Assembly (NCBI GenBank): GCA_038501625.1
Contig: JAZAYU010000001.1
Location: 4,543,457 to 4,607,456 of the forward strand
Length of the DNA stretch: 64,000 nucleotides
Direction: 5' to 3'
From: Corbicula japonica
Taxonomy: Eukaryota; Mollusca; Bivalvia; Venerida; Cyrenidae
Positions 45,501 to 60,500 of this stretch are shown here, piece after piece. Made by a program: the position numbers and the translations under genes. The notes under the pieces were generated by a model, which was not told where the DNA came from, made no database searches, and was given only the letters and a program-made list of their open reading frames with translations. Within the stretch, counting starts at the first letter, position 1. Every line of letters starts with the position of its first letter.

Positions 45501-48500
45501 TATTTTGCATGACAAATCTACCAGGATGAAATCCTTAAGGAATACTGGTCCTTACAGCTTCTGCCATTTTGTATTTATTTCCAATAGTGACAATGGCTTT
45601 ATGTTTTTATTCAGATGACATTAGTATTTTTTATTATAATGTGAAGTGGAAATATTTATTGTCACTTTGAATTATCAAGGTTGCACAAAAGTAGAGTGGA
45701 ATGTATTATACAGATTTTTCTCAAGTGAGTTTTTCTTTCATCATTTCAGTAAGTTATAGCTAATTATAGCATCTACACAGTCTGCGCAACTTAAACTGGA
45801 GACAAATCTTGAATATCCAGTGTCTTATGTGTTGAAATAGAGAATAGTCTCAATTTCAACCAACCAGATGATTGAGATTTGAGACAGATCTCTAATCTCA
45901 GTTTTATGATCTTGGTCCTTAATCATATTCTTCAAAGTTTGCTTTCCAGTAATTATACAAGTGGTGAATGGTACAATGTAATAGGGTACAAAGATACAGT
46001 ACAGCTCAGAGGTTATTTACATTTTCCTCGGGCCTCCGCAGACTCAACTGAATTAAAGCTTATAATTCAGCGCGGACCAGCGCACAACTTATTTTCACAA
46101 AATCAGACCTGGAGGAACAGCGCTGCCAGTGAAACACCGAGTACATCTGCATTTAAAATTTATATGGCTACAATAAATTTCATATATTTGTATTTCTTTT
46201 TCAGGTACAGTATTTGATCTGGTATAATTACAAAGTGTTTTATAAAGTTTGTTTATTACGTTTCATTTGTTTATGTTTTCATATTGTTGAGTTTTAAGCC
46301 ATGTTATTGTTCTTAACCAGGGCTTTTTTCCCTTCTATAGCATGGGCCGTTTATGGGCACCTTCCCCTCCGAAAATTTCTTTAAAATCATGCAGTTTTCC
46401 CCAAAAAGTAACTTTACATCAAGGTTTTTCATTACCCTTTAGAGAAAAAATCACATTATTTTCCCCCAAATTATAGGGCATGGGCCCCTTCCCCAGGCAG
46501 TAAAAAAAGCCCTGTTAACATTTTCCGAATTTCAGATATGTTATGATTCATTAGCTGCACAGTTTCATTTGTTTGCCTGTATTACCTGCAGCTCTGTACA
46601 AAGTAAATTTTAAAACAAAATTTGATTTTATGTTTCCATTTTCATGGCTTTAAACTATTCTCTTCTTGAATCTAATGACTGAAAGTTAACAGTGTATATC
46701 CAGGACTAAATGGATTTGCAGGCTGGTCATGAACTAGACAAATTGCACAATGTTGTGATGTAAGATGTATCCCTGAAAACTGGTTTAAGCATCAATTATT
46801 ACTGTTTCTATATTATTTCAGCTATTATCTTTTGGAAAAGAAATAAATCTTCTAAAAAACTCATGATTCTATATGTTGTACAATAAGTTTGCCCAGATTT
46901 GTTTTTGTCTGTTTAGAAGAATTTAACTAAGATACACCTCATTTAGGTAACAAATAAGATAGTCAATACAGCGCATGTGATATTTTGTAGTATTTCCATT
47001 GGTCATTTTTTCAGCTCTTCAAAAATTTTCATTAATGTGTTCATGTCGTCGTAGAAGTACCATGAAGAAATAAGCCTTAAATAACGTTTACAACAAAGGT
47101 TAAATAAAAAATGTTATTGTTTGTTTCAGCCCAAGAAGCATTATTTATGTGTGGGATACGAAACACAAATGCATCAAGTGACAGAGTTTATGGCTCGCTA
47201 CTGGGGAATGAAAAATCCAAATATCGTGTTGTCCATAATCTCGTCAGAGGAGAACTACAAACCTTGGAAAAGCCAAAAACTTAAAGATGACTTCCAGAAA
47301 GGAGTCTTAAAGGTATTTGACTAAACAATTAAAAAAACAACATGTTTTCCTAAGAAACAATTTCAATGGGACAAAAATAAAAGCCCACTCTGACTTCTTC
47401 ACAAAGTAAACAAAATTAAATATGTAATGAAAGTTATTAATGGGGTTTAAGATTAACATTTATTGATAAGTGCATATCATCAGAAATTGCTTTAAGCGAA
47501 CAAGACAAATGAAAACAAAATAACAAGAATATTTTAAAATGCTTGTGGATTTACATAACTTAAAAATAAATGTAACAAGCTAAATTTCTACAGTTAGGGT
47601 ATGGACAGTGTAAAGAAAATAGAGTAGTTAGTGAAATAGATAGAAGTGAAAAGCAAATTTGTGATCAACAAAAGATTCAGATATAATTTTTTATCATTAA
47701 TAATAGTTTACACAGGTCACATAATGTTAAAATTTATAATGTTCACACTATTACCATTAGTTTTATGAACAAATGCAGTGAACAGTCCCTTTTCCATTAA
47801 AATAATGAACACTTTTTATTCATTTTTCCACAGGCAGCCAACACCACAAACATGTGGATTGTGACCAACGGGGTAGATGTTGGAATTCCGAAAATGATTG
47901 GTGATGCCATCAAGGAGTACAACATAGAGCAGCAAAACACGCGTCTTATAACAAACCCGCTACTGACGAGTGCCGAGGAAAGGAAGAGAAGACTCACCGC
48001 TATTGGCATTGTGTCAAAAGATATTGTTCCCTATGGGACATATTTTGATGGAACTGTAAGTTTGTTATTAATCGTAAATATTTTTTTAAAATAACACTGT
48101 TTGCTAGTTGATAAGAGTCTGATTTTTCTGCATAGATAAATTAGATTACTCATACATATACAGATGTTATCAAATGCAAACAATTTAGTTCCAGATCAGC
48201 TGGTACAACTGTACAATAACCAGGATCTCCTGTTTGCTTCTTGGTCAAACATAGTCTAATGAAATAAAAAGCAAACAATGTAGATCCTGATCACATGGCA
48301 CAGATGGGCTGGCTGATCGGGAACTACAGTGTTTGCCCATGTGATAACAGCCATGGAGTTAAGAGTTAATTTATGCTGAGTATGAAAAAAACAACAAAAT
48401 TCAGTACATAAAAATCCCACAGGATTTTGAAAAACAATGGACTGGCTACAGTCAAATCATTGCAAAAATTTCTTTGCATGTTACTATAGAATTTTAATTG

Positions 48501-51500
48501 TGAATATGGAAGTATCTTAATTGAGGTAAATTTCTATGTCAAAAAGTTCTCTTTTTTTTCACAAAATCATCATGTTTTTTTTTTTTCATTTTTCATAGTT
48601 CATGGTTTCATTTATTAACTGTTGAATTTACTCTTTCACTTGTTTCATTGTAAACTGATAGCAGAGGCAGATCCAGTGTATGGAAATCAAGGATGTATTC
48701 TTTAGAAAAGTTAGAGGCAACTTATCATTGCCTTTGTGCAATATCAGTTTATCTCCATTGTATTTCAATGGTACTTATGCTGTTCTTGCACTAACATGAT
48801 ATAGAGATTGTTCCTTACCAGGATCTGTTTCTGCTAATTTACATTCTACTATACCTCTGAAGAATGCTTTCATTTAACTTTACTTTATCAGTGGCCAGAT
48901 CATTATTATATTGCATGATGTTTGATATGTGAATTATATCTTGTCCAGAAACGCAGATATTTTATATATACATTGTAGTTGTGTGGTTGGTGTGAAACCT
49001 AGCGCCCTGACAGGGACACATACCATTTTAATAAGCCATTTAAGTAAAGTGATTGTTTTCAATTCTTTGAGTGTTGCTGTTCAGATATAACTCTGAAAAG
49101 CACATCAAGAGTGCATCAGCTCAGTTTGGGTACTACCAAATTAAAACAGTTTTCAACTCAATTCACTTAAATGAAAAATTAATTTGTGCGTAACAGTTAC
49201 TTAACATGTTAATAGATATTTTTGGGGTAGCAAACATTAAAAGCACCTGGTACAAATGTGAATTTAATTAATTGTATGTATGATATTAGGATAGGGTAAA
49301 CAGTTTGGGGAAACTATAGGTATGTAGGGCAGAGAAACTAACTGGCGGGCACAGGTCAGTTCTCGGACTTGTCACTATCTCAATAGTCCAAACAAATTAT
49401 TTTGTTGTATTCAAACACAATTAAGAAATTCAGGCTTGTTCATTGGTAATGTTCTACAGTTGCATACAAATCTTATTTCTCGAAAAGATTAATGCATGTA
49501 CTTTGATTTACCTAAAGATAATTGCTTCTTGGCAATAAATATTTGTAATCCTGAAAGCATGACAAAACAAACATATTTGTGTGTACTGTACTCTTGTTAG
49601 CAGAACAACTGAGAAACCTGTTTATATTATTAGTTTTAAATAAGACTATTGATGCAATTAAACAGATGTCCAGAATTTAAGTCAACAAGTAAAGTTTCAA
49701 TTTGAATAAATAAATCATTCTTTTGAATAAATAAATCATCTCTTTGAAGATAGTGTGACCTGACTATATTGTAACCTGGCTGCTGTGCAATTCAGTACTA
49801 GCACTCGTTTGTTACAATAAAATTAATTATCAACATACTTTGAAGGTGTAATTTAAATTACTTGATGTAAATATAGTGTGGAAGGCTCGTCAGGTCAATT
49901 TTTTCTCATATCTTACTTGATCTTCATAAATTTTCTATCAGTTGTTTATGTCAAACAAACAAATATAAAGATACTCATAAAAACTGTGGTAATTTAAGTT
50001 TTACTACAAACAATCAGTTTAAAGGTATTTTCATGAACCAAGTCTTGGAAGCTGCATAATCTTTCAAAAAAGATGGGGTACAAAAATAAAAGTAGAAGGG
50101 GGATTCTGGGCTTATAAAAAACAAATAAATGGCAGCTGCCCCACTAACATAGTCAGATCATCTGGACAGTTTTCTTGGGGGTAATCCCTGCACCCGCCTT
50201 TAATTGATACCAGTGGCCAAGTGTCACAGAAAACTGGCATACATGTAAATCACAAATGTTTATCTGATAAAAAAGCTGAATTTCAGGGTTGATTGTAACA
50301 TTTAGGATTGCTTGTACACATGTGTTACATTTTAGGACCAGGAGACAACCTTTCATCCTGACAAGGCTGTAAGTACATCTATTGCTTGGGTCGGCATAGC
50401 ATTAGTGAACAGCTAGACAGATTATGCCTTTGCAGAATATCACCTCCCCATGTTCTTTACATTTATCTGCCATGCATATTCCTTTCCATTATTTTAATGT
50501 ATTATGCTTCTGCAAATGTATGGACTGTTTTATGTTTGAATGAGATTGGCCTTGCCTTGATGCTCAGGAGGTTTTAGTAGAGATGTGCTGATAGACCTTA
50601 TATTTGTAACAAAAATGGTGGACAAAACATCAAATACAAAGCATCAATAAACAGGTGATGCTCCTGAATGTTTGAAGAAAAGGGTCTAAAGGGCTAGTTC
50701 CACAAATGGATTAAATCCCATGTTTGACCTTGTCTATGCAGTCTCTGATCTGGATCTACACAGTTCACTTTTAGAGCTATCAGATTATTTCTGGCTAAGA
50801 AGTGATCAATTTAGATCCTGTTCTGTGCCCAAGGTTATAAAACTGAGCATGGAAACCAGTCTCAACTCTCAAGCATCTGATTGGCTGAAATGGCGACCAG
50901 TTGCCATTTCAGCCAATCAGATGCTTGAGATTTGAGACTGGTTTCCAATCTCAGCTTTATAACCTTCAGCCCAGACTGCAGAGATGTGCAGCCTGATCAG
51001 CATCCACACGGGTCTTCCATGAGATTGAAGACATGCCATGAGGGAACTGTGGTAAATATAAACACAATAAAAATGACTTGAAGAAAAACTTAAATTTATT
51101 TATGCAGTCCATATATCTTACAATGTATAAATTTAAATTAATAATGAGTACATTTTGCAGTGATCACAAGCAAAGCCAACCTGTTATTTGTATAATCAGT
51201 AGGCCGTGATTACTAACACTGTGGCCATTCTTAACAAATTGTTTGTTTGCCTACTGTTTATCAAAATTGACATAAACATGTTTTAAGCTTATGTTTTTTA
51301 AAATTTCTTTTACTCAATGTATTTTGCTAAAAATTACCTACCAAGCCCAAACATTATGGGTATGGCAACTGCAAACAAACAATGTTTAAGGTGGGTCAGA
51401 TAAAAATCAGTTGACTTACATGTAACATTTACCCAGGTCATGGTCTGCATTTGTTGCAAAAGCATGTTTGTGTGGTCTATTTGGAGGGCAGAGGTGCCAT

Positions 51501-54500
51501 GCTTTTGTGGCTTGTATCCATATGGGGAAAAGTGACTGATGTACATCCCCATTAGATTGCATAGATATGCATGCTGTTATAGATCTAAACTAGTAGAATA
51601 TTGGATATCAGTCCCATCCATGGAATGAAGGGTTAAAATGTACATTTGGTAATGATTAATAACCCTTTCCTGTATAGATACACCTTTATTGCTAGGGCGA
51701 ACAGTTTAGATCCAGATCAGCCGGCACATCCGTGCCGTCTGATCAGGATCTAAACTGTTCGCTTTTTGATTCATCATGTTATTTCTGACCAAAATGCCAC
51801 CAGTGCAGACCCTGATCAGACGGCACAGATGTGCCGGCTGATCTGGATCTACACTGGTCGCACATGCGTCAAAATGCGTATATATCTAGGAAAGGGTTAA
51901 ACAGCCTGTATTGCAAATTGCAAAAAAAGGCAAACATTTCCAAATAATCAGCTAGAAGCAGATTTAAAAAGCATGTGAACCTTCCTGCCTTTCACCGAGT
52001 TTTAAACGGCAAAGGTAATTAACCTGTTATACTAAATCTATGTTCATTAACATTATCAGATTTTCAGATTCTGATATTGACACTTCTCTTTGCACTGTGC
52101 TGCAGTGAACTTCTTTCTTGAGACTGTATTAATATTATAAAACTTCAAGCATCTGATTGGCTGATAAAACCATCTCTTTTAGATAATGTTGATGAATTAT
52201 TGTCAACAATATGGTAGTGTGAAAAGTTCTGTCTTTTTTATTAAAAATAAGTTATAAAATGATCATTGTAGAGCCTTTTGGTTTACACCCAACAAAATTG
52301 GCAAAGCTTTGTTTGGCAATTAACTTAATACACTATCTTCATTATCGTTTATTCCATCTGGATCTACAAGTTTCACTTGGTCAAAATATCCTAATGAATC
52401 TGAAAGAGAACATCAGATAGTCTGACTGCTTGTATGCAATTAGGATAAAAAAGTGTAGACATGAAGTAAAGGGTTTGATCCTACTCTTGTTCCATTAATG
52501 AACTTGGAGATGCTTGATATGGGCTGTTTCAAAAAAAATGGCTGGAAAAGTGAAAAAATAGTGAAAATTAAAGTTCATAAAAATTCCAAACTTGTTATTT
52601 TGTATTTTTTGCTTATTGAAACTGAGTACAGAACTGAAAAGATTTTTGAAATCGGTCTACTGGTTGCTGAGATATTGTCATTTGAAAAATGGCAAGTGAA
52701 GTGAAAAAAATGTAAAGAATTTAAGTTCATAAAAAGTCCAAATTGGTTGGTCCATATGTTTGTACAGTCTTAACAGTGATCAAAATAAATCAAGTTATAC
52801 TCATATGTGGCAAAATAAAAATTTTATGGAGCTTTATTGACCAATATTAAATAAATCAAAGAATTTTAATTTATGTGCTTAAAATACAAGTATTACTGTT
52901 TCTAATTATTTAAACGTGTATTTCTGTTAAAATACATGTTGAAGCATCAAATATAAGTGCTTTAGAACTTGTGGTATCGCATAAAGATAAAAAAATTCAT
53001 ATTGTTAAAAAAGTGTGTCACACTCCTGACAACCACATAAGTGCAGTGTACTCAAAAATGTTTCACTCAGGCCATTCCTGTTTGTCACAATTTAACAAAA
53101 CAGGACATAGACTTCTAGGAAAAAACATGCTCTTGTTTTCATGTAAAGGATATGTTGACAGAATATTGCAATATGTGCATAATGTCACACTCCTGACAAA
53201 TTTAGCTGACGTTCTCTGAAGGGAGCTGCAGACAGATATAATTTCTATAGAGGTGATAATATTATTATTATTGCATCTAGAAACATTAAACTTAATGATT
53301 CACAAAACATTTCTTATGTACTATTAATCTTTAAAGCGCTATAAATTTATAAAGCAAAGATGTACATGTATTGATTTTCTTGAGGTATTTTCTAATCTAC
53401 CACGCTTGACTTAATAGCATAAATTTTGATTAATTTAAGTATAATATGCTTAATTTTATCATTATTTGATGCCTAATAAATGCAAATTTTACTAAAACTA
53501 CACTAAATCTTGTCTTTACTCAAGATTTTTGTAAAATAATGGTCTGAACAAGTGTGATTTTGAAAAGTGTCACACTTTTTTGTCACACTCCTGACATTTT
53601 TGGCCCATTATTTTAGAATATTTTTTTAACGGATGGTGCTATTTTGATGAAACTTCACAAATCTTTAAAGGGCATGATGTGACATCTCTGCAAAGTAGGA
53701 AAATGGAAGTAACTGTTTGTTGTACATTTTTATAACAGGAAAACCCAAACCAGCCATTTTTTTTTAAACAGCCCATATCTCGTAATGCTTTGTCTTTAGT
53801 TAATAAGAAATTGAATTGTTAAATGATAAAATAAATGTGTGTTGTACATAATGTGAGTTATTTTGTATATTCATTGATAAGAATGTTCATTGTTTTCCTT
53901 TTTTTGCAAGTCAATGTAATAAATAGTCTGATCATTTTTTTGTGGATTTGAAATTATTATATCATTTCCGTTGTTGCTTTTTTTATCTTCTGCCATTAAC
54001 TTCATTTACACATCATTTTTTCAGATTTAATTTTTGTATAGCACAAACATGTTTTTACTATGATTGTTATTTCATTTGTTGAATGTTGGGGGGGTTATAA
54101 AGGTGGTTGTTAGAATCTTTATCTGCTGGTAAAAATAACCCAAGCTTGTGGTTGGTCAGTTTGTAGACCAGACTCCATTTTAACAAATCAGCTGGAGACT
54201 TGCTGGTTTTTTATTTAACATTAGGGTCGAAAGTTGTTACAGGTATTTAATAGTTGTTTGTATCCTTGATTGCTTTATTCCAAAATGGAATTGTAGTCAC
54301 CGAAGTTTTACACTTTTATTGTTGAATTCAAATTGACAGCTTAACAATTATGTTTTAATTATCCTTATCTCCAATAACTAATATTTAACCAACAGGAAGG
54401 TGTACAGGTTACAAACTATGGAGGAAAACCATGTTCTGATGTGTTTGAATTGAACCCAGAACACACCCACTTTATTATGGTGGAAGAGGATGGCCGCGAT

Positions 54501-57500
54501 TGTACCTCCGGAAACTTGAGATGCTTGATCGAACAGCAGTTCCGAGAGAAACTAGTCAGAAGAAAACGGCCAACAAGGTTGATGAGCATTGGTAAGACTG
54601 AAGTTCTCGATATGTGAAATATTGTCTTGGTCCGTCTTTATGGAAAAATATCTTGAAGGGCACTTTGACGAAACTTAATAAGCTGGTTTGTATTTATATT
54701 AAATACCCTGTCAGAGGGGTAATATCTTGTGCTTACCATTGGTAAAGATTTATGAAATACATATTTGCTTGAGGTAATGGATAAACAATGGTTGGTGTGC
54801 ATAGAAAATTGTGTGGGTGTTAGATTATTTATAATTTGTGTCTTCAGGAACTCTTAAGGAATGTTTATTCAAAGTAGTTCTGACATTGTAACTGTATTAA
54901 TTTAAGAAAGCAGGGTTGTGTGTTCTTTTTCATTTAGAGGGCATTTACTGACTTCAATAAATGGGGAAACATTGTAGTTACACACTTTCACCTCCAGGGT
55001 CGGACTCGGATCACGATGTGCCGAAAACGGGCAAGACAGGAGAAGATTTGGACAACTTTATCCCAGTGGTGGGTCTTGTGGTACAGGGGTCACCGAGAAA
55101 TATTGACCACATACTTTTCTACCTTCAAAACAAAATGCCTGTTGTCATTCTCAAGGGTAGTGGAGGAATTGCAGATATGATCAGCTTTGTTTATGAGGAA
55201 ATGCAAGAAAAGTAAGTAGGAGCAGACAGTTTTTTCTTGCATACATAAATTGGTCTTTCCTGTGATTTCACAGATGCTGAAAAAAAATTCTTTGCACTTT
55301 GACCTTATTAAAATGATTTCAGAAATTTAAAAAAACCAGCTGAATAATATAGATATATGATAGGCAAGAAAAAGAATGGCACATATTGTGGGTGCAGTGC
55401 CCAAGGTTATTAAACTGAGCATTGGAAACCATTCTGAAATCTCAAGCAACAAATTGGCTGAAATGGCAACCAGTTGCCATTTCAGCCAATCAGATGCTTG
55501 AGATTTGAGACTGGTTTCCATGCTCAGTTTTATAACCTTCAACAGGGATGGCAGATTCCAGCCATCCAGGGTACTGACTTTGTTTTGCACTGCTTTCATA
55601 TTTGACAGTGATTTTATTTTGTTTTCATGAAAAGTGCTGCTAACAAATCTTGCAGTATAAGATAGTTTCATTACAAGACCATATTTCTTTATAATTTAAT
55701 GTGTATTTGTTTTCTATAATTGTTGTGATGGCTAATATTGCAGGGCTGACTCAGACCCTGATTACGAAGAGAACTTCCTGAAGCCAGAACTGATCAAGAT
55801 GATTACGCGGGTGTACGGCTCATACTTCGAGGACAATGAGATGAGCAAGTTTACACTCAGAGATAAAATCCTACAGTGTGTCAAAGCAGCCAATGAGGTA
55901 AAACACTGTTTATATCAATTTAAGTTAATTTGAATTTCTGGAAGTTGGGGACACTGGTTAAATTATGTTTACTTCCTCTTGTTTTTCTGATTCTGGCCCC
56001 AAGATCATAAAATTGAGAATAGAAACCAGTCTCAAATCTCAGTTATATAATCTTTAGCACTGGTTACTTTGTGCTATGTTAAGTGTTTGTAAAGTTGTAT
56101 AATAGAATAGTTGTTTTTTGCACTGAGTGCAGGACATCCATTATATGTTCTTAAAGTATGTTGCCTTGTTTCTTCTGTTTATTCACTTAGAATTTGTTTG
56201 TGTACATTCTTTTCTAGGGAGATGGTGATCACACCTTTCTGACCATTGTTAACATGAAAGGTTGGGGATCTAACCTCCGTGACCTGGACAAGTACATCCT
56301 GAGAGCACTCTTCAAATGTAAGTACTGTAATTACAGTAATATTTGTAAGGTTCTTATTTTCATGAATTTTATGGACAGGTCTACATGTGCAGAGAAAACC
56401 TAGTTGTTCCTTAGATGACCCGTCAATAAAATAGTTCAAGCCTTGTCATTTCATAAAAAACATGACCATCTGTGGGTTCAGCCTTTTTCTTAATTTGTCA
56501 GCCATGGAACATAACTAAAATATTCCTTTTCTGTTGCTGATATTTATTGCTGTTAATATTGTTTCATGAGTGCTTGAGGGACTTGTGTCTGTTCATTGTT
56601 TTAATTTACTTTTACATATTATAGACAGAATGGCCTTTGACAGAGTAGAAGGTACACTGTGTAGTCTTGTCTAACGTTTATCCATTTCCAAACAATGTTG
56701 TCCCATAGCCATGTTTGTGTGCAGAACTAAATTGATTGTCATCAGAAGAAAACATACCAAATAAATATTATGATGTTAATAATGAAGTTAGAAAACTCCA
56801 CGGCATATGCATAGTGTAGATCCAGTTTAGACGAACAGAAGGACGTGGATCTACACTGGCAGCATCGGGATATAAGCTGTTTCTATGGAGAATCAAATTA
56901 GTAATGCTGTTCAGAGGTTGTTGTAAAATAGGATGAATATCCCTCTCTTTAGGATGATTAGAGATGTTTGGCTCTGCATGTATTTACACTGCATTTGTGT
57001 GATCGGTATATTTGTACATTCTTGCATACCAGTGCTGGAAGAAGTCACCTGGTGTAAGGTTTGTCACACACTGTCTTGAGGCATGCACTGTGATGTTATG
57101 AATGAAAAATACATTTGTCATTAGATTGATTATTCTGATACTACAGAGATAAGTAAGAGCAGTTCATTCTGGCAAGATTGACTATCCTAACTTGCGCAAT
57201 ATGAGTTTTATTTCATGTGTGACCAGTGTAGATCCAGATCAGCTGCCACATTTGTTAACATAGATCTACACTGGTTGTACCTTGGAAATAACCGAATAAA
57301 TCTAAACGCAAAATACAGATCCTGATCAGATGGATGGCATGGCATGGATGTGCCAGCTGATCTGGATCTACACTGTTTACCCATGGGATAACAAGCATAT
57401 TGCAGTGAGTAAAGGGTTAACCATTAAGTTATTGAAACTCTGGTGACTGAGTTTGTTGACACTTGGTGTGTATTTTCTAACATTGTAGCTGAGAAGCATG

Positions 57501-60500
57501 GTGCAATAGGGATAAGAGAACAGTTACAGAATGATCTACAGTTGACCATTGACTGGAACAGACCAGATCTTGCCTGGGAAATCTTCCAGCTTGAATTCAC
57601 CAAAGTTAGGGTAAGGCTTCTCATGATATAACCCAAGAATTGGGGTACATTTTAAAGTAATACATTGCTTCTGCACATGGAAGATTGTTCTTTTTGCTTA
57701 TCCATTAAATTACCATTAAGATTGTCTTGAGATAACTGCTGAAATTTCACAAAAGTTAGAATAACACTTTGGATGATATTTCCCAAGCACTAGAGTACAT
57801 TTTAAATTGAAACATTACTCCAACAGACCAACACTTATAAGATTTAGCTCTTTAACCAGGTTTTCCGAAGGAAAAATCCTGGTTATTAGATTGGGGTACG
57901 TCGGTGGGCGGGCGGCGGGCGTTAACAATTTCTTCTGTTTGCAACTCCTCCTACATTTCTCAACGGATTTCAACCAAACTTTCACAGAAGTATCGTCATG
58001 AAGTGCCCTGGCGCATATTGTCGGGATTTGACCACAAGGTCAAGGTCACTGTTTCTAAAAATAAAAATTCAGTTTCTGCTTAATAACTTGAGTTTGCTTT
58101 GGCCTCAAACTTGGTGTATGAGAAGCTTAATCAAGGTCAAGGTCACTGTTTCTAAAAATAGAAATTCAGTTTCTTCTTAATAACTTGAGTTTGCTTTGGT
58201 TTTTTGACTCCAAACTTGGTGTTTGGGTAGCTTATATCAAGAGGCAGCTTTGGATTGCTACCCAGGTGTCTGTGATCAAGGTCAATGTCACTGTTGCTAA
58301 AAATAGAAATTCAGTTTCTTCTTAATAACTTGAGTTTCCATTTGCTTATTGACTCCAAACTTGGAATATTGGTACTGTAATGTACTGTACTTCAATGTGT
58401 TCTGTTCTACCTTTCATTTCATGTATTTTAGAATCAGGTGTGCGATTTAGGGCCAATTGGCCCTCATGTCAATGTATAATGTTATGCCTCTGGTCGTCCG
58501 TCCATCCGTTCGTTAGCAATTTGGTGTCTCCTTAGTTAAGTATATATAAAAGGGAGAATACTCTGTTATTATAAAACTTTTCTCTTTTTCACATTATGTA
58601 TATCTACTGACTTTAAAAACACATTTGTGCTCGGCCATCAGTCTGAAAAATGAAAACCTGGTTTTGTGACAATTTCCTGTCACTTGTTGCATATATGCAT
58701 TAGATTTCCTTGAAATAATGTGCTGAGATGCAGATGTTTGTAACATTTTTATGTTGAACATGTCATTTTGTAGGTAATTTTGTGATTGTTAAATATGAGT
58801 TTATTTTTGCGGAAAATCAATTTACCGGTATATTGTTTCTGTGATAAAATTATATCGATGAATTGAAATGATACCTTGATATAAGAAATGCTTTTGTTGA
58901 TATGGTTCATAGTTCTGAGGATGGAGGTCAGAATTTTCTGTGGAATAGACCCACCTGCTGCATTGATATCATAATACTCAACCATTGTATCAATATTAAT
59001 TATAAGTCTATCATCACTACAGTTATCTTGAATTCGGTCTGGTCTGGTACGGACGATACGGTGTAATGTTAAAAACTTGTTCATCAAATTTTTACAGTTA
59101 AAAAAAATAGAGAAGACACGATTTTAACAATATATTTACACCAGTAAAGTTTCTGAACTCCAAAATGGATTGTTTTTGTATTGAAATTGTCTTATTCACA
59201 CATTTTTGTCTGTTTTTGATTAAAGTGGGGAAATTTTCATCTTGGAAAGAGGAAAAAAGTTACCTATTTTGCCTGGGGACGACGCCGTATTTCGGCGTCT
59301 GTTATATAAGGAAAAAAAACCCTGGGTTGCCCTTAGAAATCCAGCCACTTGTTACAAATATATAATATTTGTTGACAGATTGACAAGAAGATGTTTGAGA
59401 AGGCTTTGCTGCAGAAAGATCGGGAAGGATTCATCGAGCTTTTCCTGTCACAAGGGGTCAAAGTTCACAAGTTCCTCACGCACAAGAAGCTGAAAGTACT
59501 GTTTGAAAAAGCAGAAGATAGGGAGTTCTTTGTCAATGTCTGTCTGGAAGGAGTTCTTGGAATTACACAGGTGCTTTTGAATCTTGACTTTTTGAAACTT
59601 TCCAGCTTTGACTGCAAATTCCTTTATACTCTTACTGTAGATTTTTAATAGACACAAATTAGTACCTGAATATTAAAAACCTGCACAAAAGATAGAAATT
59701 TACATGATTTTAGAAAATTGTAAACAACAAATTTTTGAAAAACAAAAAATGCAGTTTCATGAAGGCCATGGAATTTCATGCCAACATATACCAATTCTAT
59801 CATTCACAGTAAAAGAATTATTTTATTTTATTTGAGAATAGTATAGATCCAGATCAGCTTGCACATTCTGTGCTGTCTAATCAGGATCTGCATTGTTTTT
59901 AGAGTCATTAGTTTTTTTTCTGACCAAGAAACAAATGGTGTAGATCCTGATGGCTGATCTGGGTTGAAGGTTATAAAGCTGAGATTGGAAACCAGTTGCC
60001 ATTTCAGCCAATCAGATGCTTGAGATTTGAGACTGGTTTCCATGCTCAGTTTTATAACCTTGGGGACTGGCTGACACTGTTCGCACATAAAATAAAGAAT
60101 TATCGGTGGACTAAAGAGTTATGTAAATGAAATAGTGCAGTAATATTGCCTGGAAAGTTAAATTCTCTTTAACGCCACTTCAGATGCCTGATCAGCCTCT
60201 CGGAGATGATTTCCTGCGGGGGCATCTCAACCGACTGATCTACAAACTGGCTTGGATTAGGAACTTCATACAGCCTTTAGAACTGTCCTTGAACTCGGCA
60301 GGAGTGTATTCTGTTGATGCCAGTATAGCGGAGAGAAAGGTGAGTCAGTGTTTGGGCCTCTTTATGGACATAGACTGATCAGGGCTTCCATTTGTCACTT
60401 AAAACCTACATGTAGGTTTGACACTTGACATTCCAAATATGGTTATATTGACCTGTGAGAAGTACAATTGAAGAGTTAAAGTTCATTAGTATATATAAGA

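Noticed and set aside
50336..50368. Extra TRPM exon ending at a GTAAGT-like site
   Set aside because: Exons 5 and 6 already join in phase 0 with a continuous TRPM alignment, and the local peptide has no similarity.
50720..50935. Shared peptide end RPVAISANQMLEI in two ORFs (also at 11802-12230)
   Set aside because: It is the translation of the family A palindrome in both places, not a conserved protein domain.
58749..59087. 112-codon minus-strand ORF in a TRPM intron
   Set aside because: AT-rich, no motif, no splice or promoter context; consistent with chance.
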